A stretch of DNA of 64,000 bases from Propionivibrio soli (GCF_025770765.1 NZ_JANZKY010000007.1:186001-250000); one strand, 5' to 3'; counted from the stretch's first letter, positions 1 to 9,618 are shown. Translations and numbers: made by a program. The notes: generated by a model from the letters alone, not told the origin.

Positions 1-809
1 ACGAGAACCCGGCGTGTCTTGATCGGCGCGCCGACCAGCATCTGGTGCAGCAGGCCTGCAGCGATACGCCCCATCTTGCGCGTGCCCTGCGTGACGGAAC
101 TGATCGGGATCCGGGTCAGCATGCGAAGTTGCGCATCATCGTCGATGCCGGCGATGGCCACCTCTTCGGGAACCGCGATGCCATCCATGATGCACGCCTG
201 CAGGATCTGGCGTGCGCGGGAGTCGGTGACAGCGATGATGCCAATCGGCTTCGGCAAGGCGCGCAGCCAATCGATCAGGTTGTCGAGGATCGCGCCCCAG
301 TCGAGAGCGAACGTCGGCAGGCCATCGAATACCTCTGCCTGTAGGCCGTCGGCTTCCACGAGGCTGACGAACGCCTTGGCGCGTTCTTGTGCCCAACGGT
401 TGGTCGGCGCGGGCGGCATGCTGTAGAGCGCGAAGCGCTGCAGGCCCATGTCTATCAGATGCTGGTAGGCGGCCGCGACGAGCTTGGCGTTGTCGGTGGC
501 GACGTATGGGATCCCGGGCGGGTAGTCGGCGGCGAGCTGGTACGAGCCGCCAACTCCGATCACCGGCATATGGCGCTGCTCGAGTAGAACGTCCATCGCC
601 GGATCGTCGAAATCGGCAATGACGCCGTCGCCGGCCCAGGAAAAGACGCTTTGCGGCTCCGAGCGGAAATCCTCATAGAGCAGCATGTCCCAGACGATGC
701 GGGTTGAGCGCACGTAGTCGCAGACACCGGAAATGATGTCGCGGCCATACGCGCCTTTCCCCTTCAGCATGAGAGCGACTCGGAACGCCTTGACCTTGTT
801 TGACCCCAT
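1..809 (-). CDS. xylR: XylR, AraC-family xylose activator (3' part outside window)
   Basis: This is the N-terminal 269 residues of a xylose-responsive transcription activator. The visible part is the periplasmic-binding-protein-like sugar domain. Motifs shared with E. coli XylR, recognised from memory, include GDGVIADFDD, GVGGSYQLA, VATDNAKLV and AVTDSRARQIL. The AraC-type helix-turn-helix region should lie beyond base 1 and is not seen. The start at 809 is supported by GGAG about 7 bases upstream. The gene is read away from the sugar ABC importer and GH43 xylosidase at 2.1-7.9 kb, which it probably controls. The three gene remnants between them suggest that the original promoter region has been rearranged. 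Confidence 0.9.
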   Translation of the reverse strand, partial: MGSNKVKAFRVALMLKGKGAYGRDIISGVCDYVRSTRIVWDMLLYEDFRSEPQSVFSWAGDGVIADFDDPAMDVLLEQRHMPVIGVGGSYQLAADYPPGIPYVATDNAKLVAAAYQHLIDMGLQRFALYSMPPAPTNRWAQERAKAFVSLVEADGLQAEVFDGLPTFALDWGAILDNLIDWLRALPKPIGIIAVTDSRARQILQACIMDGIAVPEEVAIAGIDDDAQLRMLTRIPISSVTQGTRKMGRIAAGLLHQMLVGAPIKTRRVL

Positions 810-910
810 GGTTTCTCCGTATCCGCTTGAGGTGACGCCTGCGTCGAGAGAGTCAGTATAAGCCGCCAAAAAACGAAGTTTCCGAAAATCGGCGTTAGCG
901 TGCATTGCTT

Positions 911-941
911 GAAAAAAACGTAAAGCCGGTTGCGAAAACGT
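911..941. promoter_or_regulatory. candidate XylR operator (direct repeat)
   Basis: AAAACGT occurs at 915-921 and again at 935-941. The 20-base step puts both copies on one face of the helix, and each is preceded by a GA-rich run. XylR of enterobacteria binds direct repeats spaced about two turns apart, and this pair lies about 100 bases upstream of xylR. The assignment is inferred from position and spacing only. Confidence 0.3.
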
Positions 942-1056
942 GCGGCGTAGAATCGGCCACACTAAGTTGTTAATCAGGGATGCGACGGCTGTACGGCGGT
1001 GGTTTTACCAGGCGCGTCGCTTGGGCAAAAACACGGAGCAGAACAAAGGAAACGCT

Positions 1057-1250
1057 ATGAGGATCAGCAGGTTCGTCGTTCAATCGGCGCTCGCCGCGTC
1101 GGTATTGCTTTCCCGCTTGCTCAGGCCGAAACCGTGAAGACGTTGCTGGTGGAACCCGACACGGTGGCGAGCAAGGATTACTGCAATGCCGTGCAGAAGG
1201 CATTCGAAGCGCGCAACCCGGGTATCACGGTCGAGACGCAGTACTTCTGA
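1057..1250 (+). pseudogene. remnant of a sugar-type extracellular solute-binding protein
   Basis: An ATG at 1057 opens a signal peptide (MRISRFVVQSALAASVLL) that ends in a stop at 1135-1137. The +1-shifted frame continues through a typical mature N-terminus (AETVKTLLVEPDTVAS, then EARNPGITVETQYF) to a stop at 1250. Together these look like the first 65 or so residues of a family 1 solute-binding protein of about 400 residues, broken by a frameshift and lacking all the rest. GGA lies upstream of the start. It does not match the intact binding protein at 2099 closely, so it is probably the relic of a different importer. Confidence 0.6.
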
Positions 1251-1560
1251 AGTGCTCTAGCCAAGAGGCTACTGCAACACCCAATTCGATGTTCCACGAA
1301 GAATCTACTGCCTTCGTAATCTTTGCCTCTTTGCGCCTTTGAGGTGGACGTAGGTTTTTCGTCTGTCATTCATCGCCCTGGATTACGTAATTGACGAACA
1401 AAGATCAGTCTGATGGCGTCGAAACGTTATCTAGTAAGTCCTTGAATGTAAAGAATTTTATGTGTATCCGTGCTTGTGAATAAACGTTAAAGCCGCTGAG
1501 CGTTGCTCTTGCTCGTTCGCCCCTTAATCCGGGGTGCGCTGCCGTCTCCGGAATGCGTAC
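1251..1560. other. gene-free stretch, relatively AT-rich
   Basis: About 310 bases between two gene remnants. It is visibly richer in A and T than its surroundings, especially 1380-1500. I find no convincing frame, hairpin terminator or mobile-element end. It may hold the old promoter of the truncated lacI-type gene that follows. Confidence 0.5.
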
Positions 1561-1737
1561 ATGATTACCCTCAAGGAAATTGCCGAAGTCGCAAGAGTCT
1601 CCCGGGGAACCGTGGAACCGGTGCGGCAACTCGTTGACTACTTGATGCACGGCGAGCTTCCCGAGGAACCCATTCAATATACGCGGGCCGAAATCCTTAT
1701 CCGGCAAAGCCTTTCGAATTTGACGCAAACCCCATGA
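1561..1737 (+). pseudogene. LacI-family regulator with internal deletion
   Basis: The first 16 residues after the ATG at 1561 (ITLKEIAEVARVSRGTV) are the start of a LacI-family helix-turn-helix. The same frame then jumps to what reads as the extreme C-terminus of such a regulator (RQLVDYLMHGELPEEP, then YTRAEILIRQSL) and stops at 1737. The product would be 58 residues against about 330-350 for the family. Roughly 280 codons, including the whole effector domain, are missing without loss of frame. A functional peptide is unlikely. Confidence 0.65.
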
Positions 1738-1801
1738 CCTGGCGCCAGCCGGGAAAAGACCCTGGCAGACCCAAGAACTACGCCTGAACGAGGAAACCGT
1801 A

Positions 1802-1997
1802 ATGTCATCAATGATCAATATGCCCGAAGTGAAACTTGGCGTCGTTGGAGTTTTCCGGGATTTTTCCGGCAAGCCTGACCGCCAAGCGCCTTGCGGCACT
1901 CGCCGATTTTCTCGCCGAGCAGAAGCTGGCTTTTCACGTTTGTTCGACCGTCGTCGAGAACGAAAATGATGTCGTGGCAGGGCAGCCACGAAGATGA
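1802..1997 (+). pseudogene. N-terminal fragment of an L-fucose-isomerase-like protein
   Basis: From ATG 1802 the frame reads MPEVKLGVVGVFRD. A frameshift near 1860 then moves the similarity to another frame (FPASLTAKRLAALADF, then LAFHVCSTVVENENDVV), which stops at 1997. The two halves together resemble the N-terminus of the L-fucose/L-arabinose isomerase-like family, as recalled from family patterns. The rest of an expected protein of about 450 residues or more is absent. With the neighbouring binding-protein and LacI remnants it points to a lost sugar-utilisation locus. Confidence 0.5.
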
Positions 1998-2098
1998 GGT
2001 GATCTGCCCCGATGGGTCCGAGGGGGGCTGCAAGAAAGCACGCTAACCGTTGAACGTTCAGCCGCCGCAGTGCGGCCAATTACCACAGGAGGAAAAAG

Positions 2099-3358
2099 AT
2101 GAAGAAACTGCTTTTAGCCGCCGCTCTGGCCATGTCAATGAGCATGACGAGCAGCCTCGCCGTTGCCGAAACCGTCGTCAAAATTCTCGATCACGAACCA
2201 ACGACCAAAGAAGAGAAGGAATTCCTCTTGCGGGTGGCGAAGAAATACGAGGAAAGCAACCCCGACATCAAGATCAAATTCGATTTCCTCGACGACGTTT
2301 CGTACAAAGCCAAATTACCGACGCTCCTGCAATCCTCCGAGCGTCCCGATGCCTTTTTCACCTGGACCGGCGGCGTCTTCTATGAGCAAGCCCAGACTGG
2401 CATGCTCAAGGACATCACCGACATGATGACGCCGGCGGTCAAGGCCCGCTACGCCACGATCGGTCTTGACGGCTTGAGCTACAAGGGCAGGCTTTACGGC
2501 GTGCCGATGTACGCCTCGAACATTCTTATCTGGTACAACGGCGATCTCCTGAAACAGGCCAACGTCGATCCCAAGGCGATCAAGACCTGGGACGATTTTC
2601 TCAATGCCTGCGCGGCGCTCAAGAAGGCCGGCATCACACCGATCACCATAGGCGGCAAGGACAAGTGGCCGATCGCCTTTTTCTACGGCCCGCTGGCGCT
2701 GCGCATCGCTGGTCAAGACGGGATCAACGCGGCCAATCGCGGCGAAAACGGCGGTTTCAACAACAAGGACTTTGTTCGCGTCGGCAAGGAATTTGAGCGT
2801 CTCGTCAAGCTGGACCCTTTCCAGCCCGGCTTCATGGATACCGGTTTTCACAAGTCGGTCGGCCTGTTCGGCGACGGCAAGGGCGCTTTTCTCCCGATCG
2901 CCCACTACGTCATCGACATGAACGCCAAAAACTCGACTTCCGGCAAAGGTATCGGCGATAGCCTCGACTTCATCCCCTTCCCGGCGGTGACGGGAGGCAA
3001 GGGCGATCCGAAAGACACCTTCGGTGGCATCAACGGCTGGCTACTGACCAAGAGCGCCAAACCGGAAACGCTCAAGTTCCTTGAGTACCTGACCAACAAG
3101 GAAAACCAGATGGAAAGCGCCCGTCTCGGCCTCTGGCTGCCCATCGTCAAAGAGACCCAAGCCAACATCAAGGATCCGAGGGTGCAACGCGTTGCCAAGC
3201 TCCTTGAAGAGGCTCCGCACCACCAGCTCTACCTCGATCAGGCCCTGGGTGCCGTCGTCGGCGCGGCAGTCAACGACGCCGCCGCCGAACTCGCCACCAA
3301 GGAAATTACCCCGGAAAAAGCCGCCAAAAGGATAGAAGAGGCGCGCGAAATCCGCTGA
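2099..3358 (+). CDS. ABC importer solute-binding protein (xylo-oligosaccharide type)
   Basis: Periplasmic family 1 extracellular solute-binding protein of 419 residues. The signal peptide is about residues 1-23, ending around VAETVV. The mature start (VVKILDHEPTTKEEKEF) and the segments FFTWTGGVFYEQAQ and WDDFLNACAALKKAGITP are typical of carbohydrate importers. AGGAGGAA six bases before the ATG is a strong ribosome binding site. It is the first gene of a five-gene run with two permeases, a GH43 glycosidase and an ATPase, next to xylR. Its ligand is therefore most likely xylose oligomers; this rests on context, since binding proteins of this family do not reveal their sugar by sequence. Confidence 0.88.
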   Translation: MKKLLLAAALAMSMSMTSSLAVAETVVKILDHEPTTKEEKEFLLRVAKKYEESNPDIKIKFDFLDDVSYKAKLPTLLQSSERPDAFFTWTGGVFYEQAQTGMLKDITDMMTPAVKARYATIGLDGLSYKGRLYGVPMYASNILIWYNGDLLKQANVDPKAIKTWDDFLNACAALKKAGITPITIGGKDKWPIAFFYGPLALRIAGQDGINAANRGENGGFNNKDFVRVGKEFERLVKLDPFQPGFMDTGFHKSVGLFGDGKGAFLPIAHYVIDMNAKNSTSGKGIGDSLDFIPFPAVTGGKGDPKDTFGGINGWLLTKSAKPETLKFLEYLTNKENQMESARLGLWLPIVKETQANIKDPRVQRVAKLLEEAPHHQLYLDQALGAVVGAAVNDAAAELATKEITPEKAAKRIEEAREIR

Positions 3359-3419
3359 GCGTTCGAGCAACCGGAGGGGGCACGCCTTCCCTCCGGTTTC
3401 GGCACAGGGTCATAAAGCC

Positions 3420-4355
3420 ATGACGACAACAACGAGAGCAGAAGCTCAAAGCAAGGGGCCGGTTGCGAGGCTCAAACGCATGTATGACGACGGCAAGCTG
3501 ACGACGATATTTCTGTTTCTGCCGCCAGCGCTGGTGCTGTTCACGATTTTCGTCATCTGGCCCATCCTCAACGCCACCAACTTCAGCTTTTACAAGTGGA
3601 GCGGCTACGGCGAACTGACCAATTTCGTCGGAATGCAAAATTTCCAGCGGCTCGCCAATCATTCGATCTTCCATCAATCGATCTGGAATTCGGTGAAGCT
3701 GGTTTTGGTCTCGCTACTCATTCAGATTCCCCTGGCCTTGACCATGGCACTTCTCATTTACAAGAAGACCAGCGTCAATACCGCTTTCCGCCTCATTTTC
3801 TTTGCTCCCTACATCCTCGCCGAGGTCGCCACCGGCCTCATTTGGAGCTTCATTTTCGACGGCGACTACGGCGTAACGGCCCAGATCACCCAGGCGCTCG
3901 GCATCGACCCGATCTATATTCTGGCGGACAAGAATTACGCGTTCCTGACCATCATCACCGTCATCATCTGGAAATACTTCGGCTACCACATGATGATTTT
4001 CATCGCCGCGCTGCAAGCGGTTCCCCATGATCTTCTCGAAGCGGCGGAGATAGATGGCGCAAGCCCCTGGCGCATCGTCTGGTACGTCAAGATTCCCCTC
4101 ATCGCCCACGCGATCAAGTTGAGCGCCTTTTTCGCCATCGTCGGCGCGCTGCAGGTCTTTGACATCATCATCCCGCTGACGAACGGCGGACCGTCCAATT
4201 CGACGCACTCGATCGTCAGCTATCTCTATTACTTCGGCCTCGTCCAGCTCAACGTTGGGTACGGCAGCGCGGTTGGCGTCGTGCTCTTCTTGCTTTGCAT
4301 CGTGACCGCCTTCAGCTACAAACGCTTCGCCATCGACAAGGGAGGCGAGTTGTGA
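3420..4355 (+). CDS. sugar ABC importer permease (MalF-type)
   Basis: Inner-membrane permease of 311 residues with about six hydrophobic segments. The binding-protein-dependent EAA loop is seen as DLLEAAEIDGASPWRIVWYV, which contacts the ATPase. The N-terminal cytoplasmic arm and the first membrane segment (LFLPPALVLFTIFVIWP) are typical of the MalF/UgpA class. It follows the binding protein after 61 bases and overlaps the next permease by four bases, so the two halves of the channel are probably translated together. It should pair with the 4352 product to carry the sugar recognised by the 2099 protein. Confidence 0.9.
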   Translation: MTTTTRAEAQSKGPVARLKRMYDDGKLTTIFLFLPPALVLFTIFVIWPILNATNFSFYKWSGYGELTNFVGMQNFQRLANHSIFHQSIWNSVKLVLVSLLIQIPLALTMALLIYKKTSVNTAFRLIFFAPYILAEVATGLIWSFIFDGDYGVTAQITQALGIDPIYILADKNYAFLTIITVIIWKYFGYHMMIFIAALQAVPHDLLEAAEIDGASPWRIVWYVKIPLIAHAIKLSAFFAIVGALQVFDIIIPLTNGGPSNSTHSIVSYLYYFGLVQLNVGYGSAVGVVLFLLCIVTAFSYKRFAIDKGGEL

Positions 4356-5227
4356 AAACGGTGACAACTGCGACAACAGCGACCGCGGCGAGAAAAATCA
4401 AAAAGGCCTCGCTCTCCGGAACGCTTGCCCGCGCGGCCGCGCTTTCGATCGTCGCGGCGCTCGTCATCCTGCCGCTCTTGGCCACCTTCCTCGGCGGTTT
4501 CAAAACGGTCGGAGAGCTGCGCACCTCGCCCTTTAGCATCCCGGCCGTGTGGCACGGCGATTTTTACGCCAGGATCCTCGGCGATGGCGCATTTTGGCGC
4601 TTCCTCGGCAATTCGCTCGTGATTTCGCTGGCGTCCGTTTGCCTCACGCTGTTTTGCGCCTCGATGGCCGCCTACGTCTTCGCGCAAATCCGCTTTTTCG
4701 GTTCGAAGTACCTGCAGTCCTACCTCCTCCTCGGCATGATGTTTCCATTCGCGACAGCCATCGTGCCGCTCTTCCTGCAAGTCCGCGATTTCGGCCTCCT
4801 CGATAATGCGTTGGGGGTGATTCTGCCGCAGACGGCGTTTTCCATGGCTTTTGCCATCGTCCTGTTCCGGAGCTTTTTCCGGCAGTTGCCGAAAGAACTC
4901 TTCGAGGCGGCGCACGTCGACGGCTGTGGCTATATCGGCTTCTTCTTCCGTTTCACCCTGCCGCTATCCACGCCCATTCTGGCGACGGTCGGCACCTTCG
5001 CTTTCGTCCAGAGTTGGAACAACTACCTCTTGCCGCTCATCATCCTGAACGATCGGGCGCGCTATACCTGGCCCCTTGGGATCATGCAGTTCCGCGGGGA
5101 GTTCCTCGTCGAGTGGAACATGATTCTCGCCTTCGTTTCGCTGACCATCGCGCCGGCGCTGATTTTCTTCGTCATCACGCAAAAATATATCGTCGCCGGC
5201 CTCACCCGCGGTTCGGTCAAAGGCTGA
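4352..5227 (+). CDS. sugar ABC importer permease (MalG-type)
   Basis: Second inner-membrane permease, 291 residues from a GTG at 4352. I prefer this start over an upstream one at 4295 because GGAGGCG lies just before it and because it gives a four-base overlap with the preceding stop. The EAA loop is ELFEAAHVDGCGYIGFFF. The segment MMFPFATAIVPLFLQ and the C-terminal KYIVAGLTRGSVKG are characteristic of MalG/UgpE-class subunits. It forms the channel with the 3420 product. Confidence 0.9.
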   Translation: MKTVTTATTATAARKIKKASLSGTLARAAALSIVAALVILPLLATFLGGFKTVGELRTSPFSIPAVWHGDFYARILGDGAFWRFLGNSLVISLASVCLTLFCASMAAYVFAQIRFFGSKYLQSYLLLGMMFPFATAIVPLFLQVRDFGLLDNALGVILPQTAFSMAFAIVLFRSFFRQLPKELFEAAHVDGCGYIGFFFRFTLPLSTPILATVGTFAFVQSWNNYLLPLIILNDRARYTWPLGIMQFRGEFLVEWNMILAFVSLTIAPALIFFVITQKYIVAGLTRGSVKG

Positions 5228-5264
5228 CGCCAACTTCAACTTCCAATCTCCGAGGGGGCTTGCC

Positions 5265-6899
5265 ATGCCGTCGTCGCAACACTTTATCCAGAACCCGATC
5301 CTGCCCGGCTTCAACCCCGATCCTTCGATCGTCCGCGTGGGTAGCGACTACTACATTGCCACCTCCACTTTCGAATGGTATCCCGGGGTGCAAATCCATC
5401 ATTCGCGGGATCTAGTCAATTGGCGCCTGGCTTGCCGCCCGCTGTCCCGGGCGAGCCAACTCGACCTGCGCGGCGAACCGGACAACTGTGGCATCTGGGC
5501 GCCCTGCCTCTCCTATGCTGACGGGTTGTTCTGGCTGATTTACACCGACATGAAGCGCAAGAGCGGCTCGTTCCGGGATTCGCACAATTATCTGGTTACC
5601 GCCCCCGCCATCGAGGGGCCGTGGTCCGAACCAGTTTTCCTCAATTCGTCCGGATTCGACCCGTCGCTGTTCCACGACGATGACGGACGCAAGTGGCTGG
5701 TCAACATGCTGACCGACTACCGCGCAAGACCCTCCCGCTTTGCCGGTATCGTTCTCCAGGAATACGACGCAGCAAGTCAACGGCTGGTCGGTCCGGTGAC
5801 GAACATCTTCAAAGGGTCTCACTTCGGGTGGACCGAAGGGCCGCACCTCTATAAGCGCGGCGGCTTCTACTATCTCATCGCCGCCGAGGGCGGCACGGGT
5901 TACGAACACGCGGTAACGATGGCCCGCTCGGCCTCGATTACGGGTCCCTACGAACTGCATCCCGATCTGGCAGTCGTCACCTCGCGCTACGCGCCCGATG
6001 CCGAACTGCAACGCGCCGGCCACGGCGATTTCGTCGAGACTGCCCATGGCGAAACCTACCTCGTCCATCTGGCAAGCCGCCCCATCCCCGGCCTGCGCCG
6101 TTCACCGCTGGGACGAGAAACCGCGATACAAAAATGTGCGTGGAGCGAAGACGGGTGGCTCCGGCTTGAATGCGAAAAATATACGCCGCAAATGTGCGTA
6201 CCCGCGCCCGATTTGCCTATCCACACATTCCCAGTTGAGGCCGAGAAGGTAAGGTTCGCCCCCGGCGATCTGCCGGCACCCTTCCAGTGGCTGCGCACGC
6301 CGTATCCGGAACGGCTTTTCTCGCTGACTGAGCGCCCTGGTTATCTGCGCCTCCACGCACGCGAGTCGGTCGGTTCGTGGTACGAACAGTCGCTGATCGC
6401 CCGCCGCCAGACGGGATTTGACTACGACGCCGAAACCGAGGTCGAGGCCGACCCGAAAAACTTCATGCAACTCGCCGGGCTGATAGCCTACTACAACCGC
6501 TCGGCCTACCATTACCTGGCCCTGACCTGGGACGATAGCGTCGGTGCCTGCCTGCAAGTCATCACGTGCAACGGTGAGTGGCCAAACGCAGCGACCTACC
6601 TTGGTCTGGAAGAGCCGGTGGCAGTGCAGGCAGGCAAGCCGGTCGCAATGCGCATCGAAGTTCGGGGAACCGCACTGCGCTTTTTCTGGCGGCAGGACGG
6701 GCGCTGGCAGCGGATCGGACCAGTCCTCGATGCCTCGGCACTGTCCGACGAATGCGGCGAGGGGCAGAACACACGCTCCCCCCTGTCCTTCACCGGCGTT
6801 GGCAACTTCACCGGCGCTTTCGTGGGGATGGCAGCCAATGACGTGGGCGGCTTGGCCATGCCCGCAGACTTTTCCTATTTCTCCTACGTGAATCTGTAG
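5265..6899 (+). CDS. xynB: GH43 beta-xylosidase
   Basis: Glycoside hydrolase family 43 enzyme of 544 residues, the usual size of XynB-type beta-D-xylosidases. The five-bladed propeller carries the expected catalytic triad: general base D19 in NPDPSIV, pKa modulator D132 in GFDPSLF, and general acid E191 in WTEGPHLYK. The C-terminal third (from about residue 330) is the beta-sandwich domain found in this subfamily. There is no signal peptide, so it acts in the cytoplasm on oligomers brought in by the adjacent ABC importer, releasing xylose. Related GH43 enzymes also cleave arabinofuranosides, so side activity is possible. It sits between permease and ATPase genes, 37 bases after the former. 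Confidence 0.9.
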   Translation: MPSSQHFIQNPILPGFNPDPSIVRVGSDYYIATSTFEWYPGVQIHHSRDLVNWRLACRPLSRASQLDLRGEPDNCGIWAPCLSYADGLFWLIYTDMKRKSGSFRDSHNYLVTAPAIEGPWSEPVFLNSSGFDPSLFHDDDGRKWLVNMLTDYRARPSRFAGIVLQEYDAASQRLVGPVTNIFKGSHFGWTEGPHLYKRGGFYYLIAAEGGTGYEHAVTMARSASITGPYELHPDLAVVTSRYAPDAELQRAGHGDFVETAHGETYLVHLASRPIPGLRRSPLGRETAIQKCAWSEDGWLRLECEKYTPQMCVPAPDLPIHTFPVEAEKVRFAPGDLPAPFQWLRTPYPERLFSLTERPGYLRLHARESVGSWYEQSLIARRQTGFDYDAETEVEADPKNFMQLAGLIAYYNRSAYHYLALTWDDSVGACLQVITCNGEWPNAATYLGLEEPVAVQAGKPVAMRIEVRGTALRFFWRQDGRWQRIGPVLDASALSDECGEGQNTRSPLSFTGVGNFTGAFVGMAANDVGGLAMPADFSYFSYVNL

Positions 6900-6913
6900 C
6901 AAGGACGACGGCG

Positions 6914-7912
6914 ATGGCAGCTCTCGAGTACATCAACATCAAAAAATGCTTCGGTCCGGTGACGGTCCTTCCCGACATCTCGCTGACCATACCGCACGGG
7001 TCGTTCACGGTGTTCGTCGGCCCGTCCGGCTGTGGAAAATCCACGCTCCTGCGCCTGACCGCGGGTTTGGAGGACGTCACCGCCGGCGTGCTCAAGATCG
7101 ACGGCGAAGACGTGACGGACAAACAGGCCTCGGCCCGCGGCATTGCCATGGTGTTCCAGTCGTACGCCCTTTATCCGCACATGACGCTGGCGGACAACAT
7201 CGGCTTCGCCCTGAAAATGGCCGGCCTGCCAAAAGCAGAAATCCGCCGCAAGGTGGAAAGCGCGGCGGAAGTCCTGCAATTGACGCCGCTCCTCGCGCGC
7301 AAACCCGGCGAACTTTCCGGCGGGCAGCGGCAGCGCGTCGCGATCGGCCGTGCCATTGTCCGCGAACCCAAGGTATTTCTTTTCGACGAACCGCTATCCA
7401 ATCTCGACGCGGCCTTGCGCACGCAGATGCGGGTCGAGTTGGCGCAACTCCACAAACGCCTCGGCGCGACCATGATCTATGTCACCCATGATCAGGTCGA
7501 AGCGATGACCCTGGCCGATCGCATCGTCGTCCTCAACAAGGGGGTCATCGAACAGACCGGTACGCCCATGGAGCTCTATACGCGTCCGCAAACGCTGTTC
7601 GTCGCGGGTTTTATCGGCTCCCCGAAAATGAACCTTTTCTCGGGCAAGGTCGCCGCGGCAGCCGGCGCGCATACTTTCGGCGTGCGGCCGGAACACATCG
7701 ACGTGAGTGAAAACGGCGGTGAATGGCGCGGCGAGGTGCGCTTCGTAGAGCGCCTCGGCAGTGACACCTTCCTGCATGTCGAGGTACCCGAAATCGGCTT
7801 GATCATCGTCCGGATGGATGGAACATCGACCTATTCGGGCGGAAGTACCATAGGACTGACCCCGCGCGCCGGTTTTACGCACCGCTTCAACGAACAGGGG
7901 GCGGCAATTTGA
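6914..7912 (+). CDS. sugar ABC importer ATPase (MsmK/UgpC type)
   Basis: Nucleotide-binding subunit of 332 residues. Walker A is GPSGCGKST (36-44), the signature LSGGQRQR (134-141), Walker B FLFDEP (155-160), and the H-loop histidine H192 in THDQVEAM. The C-terminal TOBE-type regulatory part is present ([10 protein letters not shown]) but short; relatives are usually about 360 residues. The gene begins 15 bases after the xylosidase stop and is the only ATPase near the two permeases, so it should energise them. It ends the module, and I see no clear terminator after it. Confidence 0.9.
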   Translation: MAALEYINIKKCFGPVTVLPDISLTIPHGSFTVFVGPSGCGKSTLLRLTAGLEDVTAGVLKIDGEDVTDKQASARGIAMVFQSYALYPHMTLADNIGFALKMAGLPKAEIRRKVESAAEVLQLTPLLARKPGELSGGQRQRVAIGRAIVREPKVFLFDEPLSNLDAALRTQMRVELAQLHKRLGATMIYVTHDQVEAMTLADRIVVLNKGVIEQTGTPMELYTRPQTLFVAGFIGSPKMNLFSGKVAAAAGAHTFGVRPEHIDVSENGGEWRGEVRFVERLGSDTFLHVEVPEIGLIIVRMDGTSTYSGGSTIGLTPRAGFTHRFNEQGAAI

Positions 7913-8091
7913 GCGACGAAGAAGATGGCCGCTAACACACGAACAGTCCTCGGGATCGAGCCAGTACCCAAAGTCTGAGTGCGGTATTGTTACGGGGCGG
8001 TACCCGGAAAACCGTCTGGAGTCACTCACTTACCGAACGGCCGCCGCTTATAGTCCGGCAGCCCGTGCGGCATTCCGCCGCGCTCGTCGAT

Positions 8092-8571
8092 TCAACTTCC
8101 GCCATTCGTTGGCAGTTGGCATACGTCCACCCACTCTCCTGCGGTCACTTCCGCCAGGCGACGCGGTGTGATGCGCACGGCGCTATGGATTGCCCCCGCC
8201 GCGGGCAACACTTCATCGAAGTCCTTTAAGGATACGTCGAGGTAGACTGGAACGGGTGTGGCCAAGCCGAATGGGCAGACGCCACCTACTGGATGTCCGG
8301 TGAGGGTCGACACTTCCTCGGCTCCGAGCATCTTTCCCTTGCCGAAGGCATCCTTGAATTTCCGATTATCAATTCGTACGTCGCCGCGAGCGACAACGAG
8401 GATAGCTCGGCCATCGCCAAGGCGGAACGCCAACGTCTTCGCGATTCGCCCTGGCTCGACCCCGTGAGCTTCGGCCGCGAGAGCAACGGTGGCCGTGCTG
8501 ACATCGAGTTCGATGATCGGGATGTCCGCATTGCGCGCAGCGAAGAAATTCCGGACCGATTGCAAGCTCAT
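8092..8571 (-). CDS. YbaK/EbsC-family aminoacyl-tRNA deacylase-like protein
   Basis: Small YbaK/ProXp-like protein of 159 residues. The start at 8571 (MSLQSVRNFFAARNADI) is preferred over one 28 residues upstream because it matches the usual N-terminus. The segments GRIAKTLAF, DGRAILVVARGD and the PVGGVCPFG loop are hallmarks of the family, which hydrolyses mischarged aminoacyl-tRNAs. The C-terminal half contains YLDVSLKDFDEV and the AGAIHSAVRITP strand typical of these proteins. The gene stands alone and divergent from the IclR regulator, and nothing ties it to the sugar genes around it. Confidence 0.85.
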   Translation of the reverse strand: MSLQSVRNFFAARNADIPIIELDVSTATVALAAEAHGVEPGRIAKTLAFRLGDGRAILVVARGDVRIDNRKFKDAFGKGKMLGAEEVSTLTGHPVGGVCPFGLATPVPVYLDVSLKDFDEVLPAAGAIHSAVRITPRRLAEVTAGEWVDVCQLPTNGGS

Positions 8572-8638
8572 GATTTCGTCCACAAAAGCAAAAATTCTAG
8601 CGCGCTCCTGGATATAGAAAATCTTTCCAAGATGATGT

Positions 8639-8651
8639 GGAAAACATTTCC
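8639..8651. promoter_or_regulatory. candidate IclR-family operator
   Basis: GGAAA-ACA-TTTCC is a perfect five-base inverted repeat in the divergent region between the ybaK-like and iclR-like genes. Many IclR/KdgR-type operators have GAAA...TTTC symmetry. The assignment is inferred from symmetry and position only. Confidence 0.3.
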
Positions 8652-8771
8652 TCATTGAGCTAGACTACGCGCCGTTGCTGTTCCGCTACTGTGGGCGGGC
8701 TTGATGTTTCAGCCCGGAAAGGCTGGCGGGCAGGGCATCGGCGGCGTATATCACGCATGTGGAGGGCCTTC

Positions 8772-9572
8772 ATGGCGAATATGAGCACCTCGTCGGTAGA
8801 ACGGGGGTTGGCGATACTCGAACTCTTGATCGAGAACAACGAAGGGCTGCAAATCAGCGAGATCGCGCGGTATCTCGCACTCCCGCTCAGCGCTACTCAC
8901 CGGTTGCTGCAGGCATTGATCAACGCGCACTACGTGAAGCAGGAAGTTCTCAGCGACCGTTACGTGCTGACGCTCAAGCTCGGTGCCATGGGGCTGCGCC
9001 AAGTGTCCGGAATGAACCTCACGGAAGCCGCGCAGCCGATACTCGACGATCTCGCACGCAAGACCGGCGAACTGGTGCGCCTGGCCGTGGTTGAAGACGA
9101 TGAGATGACGTGGGTGGCCAAGGCGCAGGGGGCTACAAGCGCCATCCGCTGCGATCCAATCAGTGGCCGCCATGTACCGCTTCATACCACTGGCATGGGG
9201 AAGGCGTGGCTTGCCAGCATGCCGGAGAAGGAAGCGGTCGCCCGCGTCGTGGCGACTGGTTTCGAGGCTGAATTGTTGGGGCCCAACGCGATCCGTACCG
9301 TCGCCCAATTGCGGCGCGAAATCCGGAGGACGCGTGAAATGGGGTTCGCGCTCAACGAGCAGGAATCCGAGCTCGGGTTGTCGGCGATCGCCATGCTGGT
9401 CAAGGATCCGAGTAAGGCCAACCGCGTGGTCGGCGCCGTATCGATCGGAGGTCCGACTTTCCGACTCAATACCGAGAAGCTCATGTCGTTCGCGCAGCCA
9501 CTTCATGAAGCCATCTGCCAGATCGAGCAGATATGGCCGGCGCGAGCGCACACCAACATCAGAAACGGCTGA
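8772..9572 (+). CDS. IclR-family transcriptional regulator
   Basis: Regulator of 266 residues. The N-terminal winged helix-turn-helix is at about residues 8-70 (SVERGLAILELL, LQISEIARYLALP, ATHRLLQAL). The C-terminal effector-binding GAF-like domain includes GRHVPLHTTGMGKAWLA and a GAVSIGGPTFRL strand, both canonical. The ATG at 8772 is chosen because GGAGGG lies five bases upstream. It is followed after 46 bases by a KDPG-type aldolase and the rest of a sugar-acid module in the same direction. By analogy with KdgR it probably represses that module and responds to a 2-keto-3-deoxy sugar acid; the ligand is inferred. Confidence 0.88.
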   Translation: MANMSTSSVERGLAILELLIENNEGLQISEIARYLALPLSATHRLLQALINAHYVKQEVLSDRYVLTLKLGAMGLRQVSGMNLTEAAQPILDDLARKTGELVRLAVVEDDEMTWVAKAQGATSAIRCDPISGRHVPLHTTGMGKAWLASMPEKEAVARVVATGFEAELLGPNAIRTVAQLRREIRRTREMGFALNEQESELGLSAIAMLVKDPSKANRVVGAVSIGGPTFRLNTEKLMSFAQPLHEAICQIEQIWPARAHTNIRNG

Positions 9573-9618
9573 CCGGACGACCCGGAGGCCAACGACCAGA
9601 ACGAGACAGGGAGAAACG

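Noticed and set aside
1405-2079. 224-codon minus-strand open frame
   Set aside because: It is antisense to the LacI and isomerase remnants, whose similarities are in the plus-strand frames; its translation looks random.
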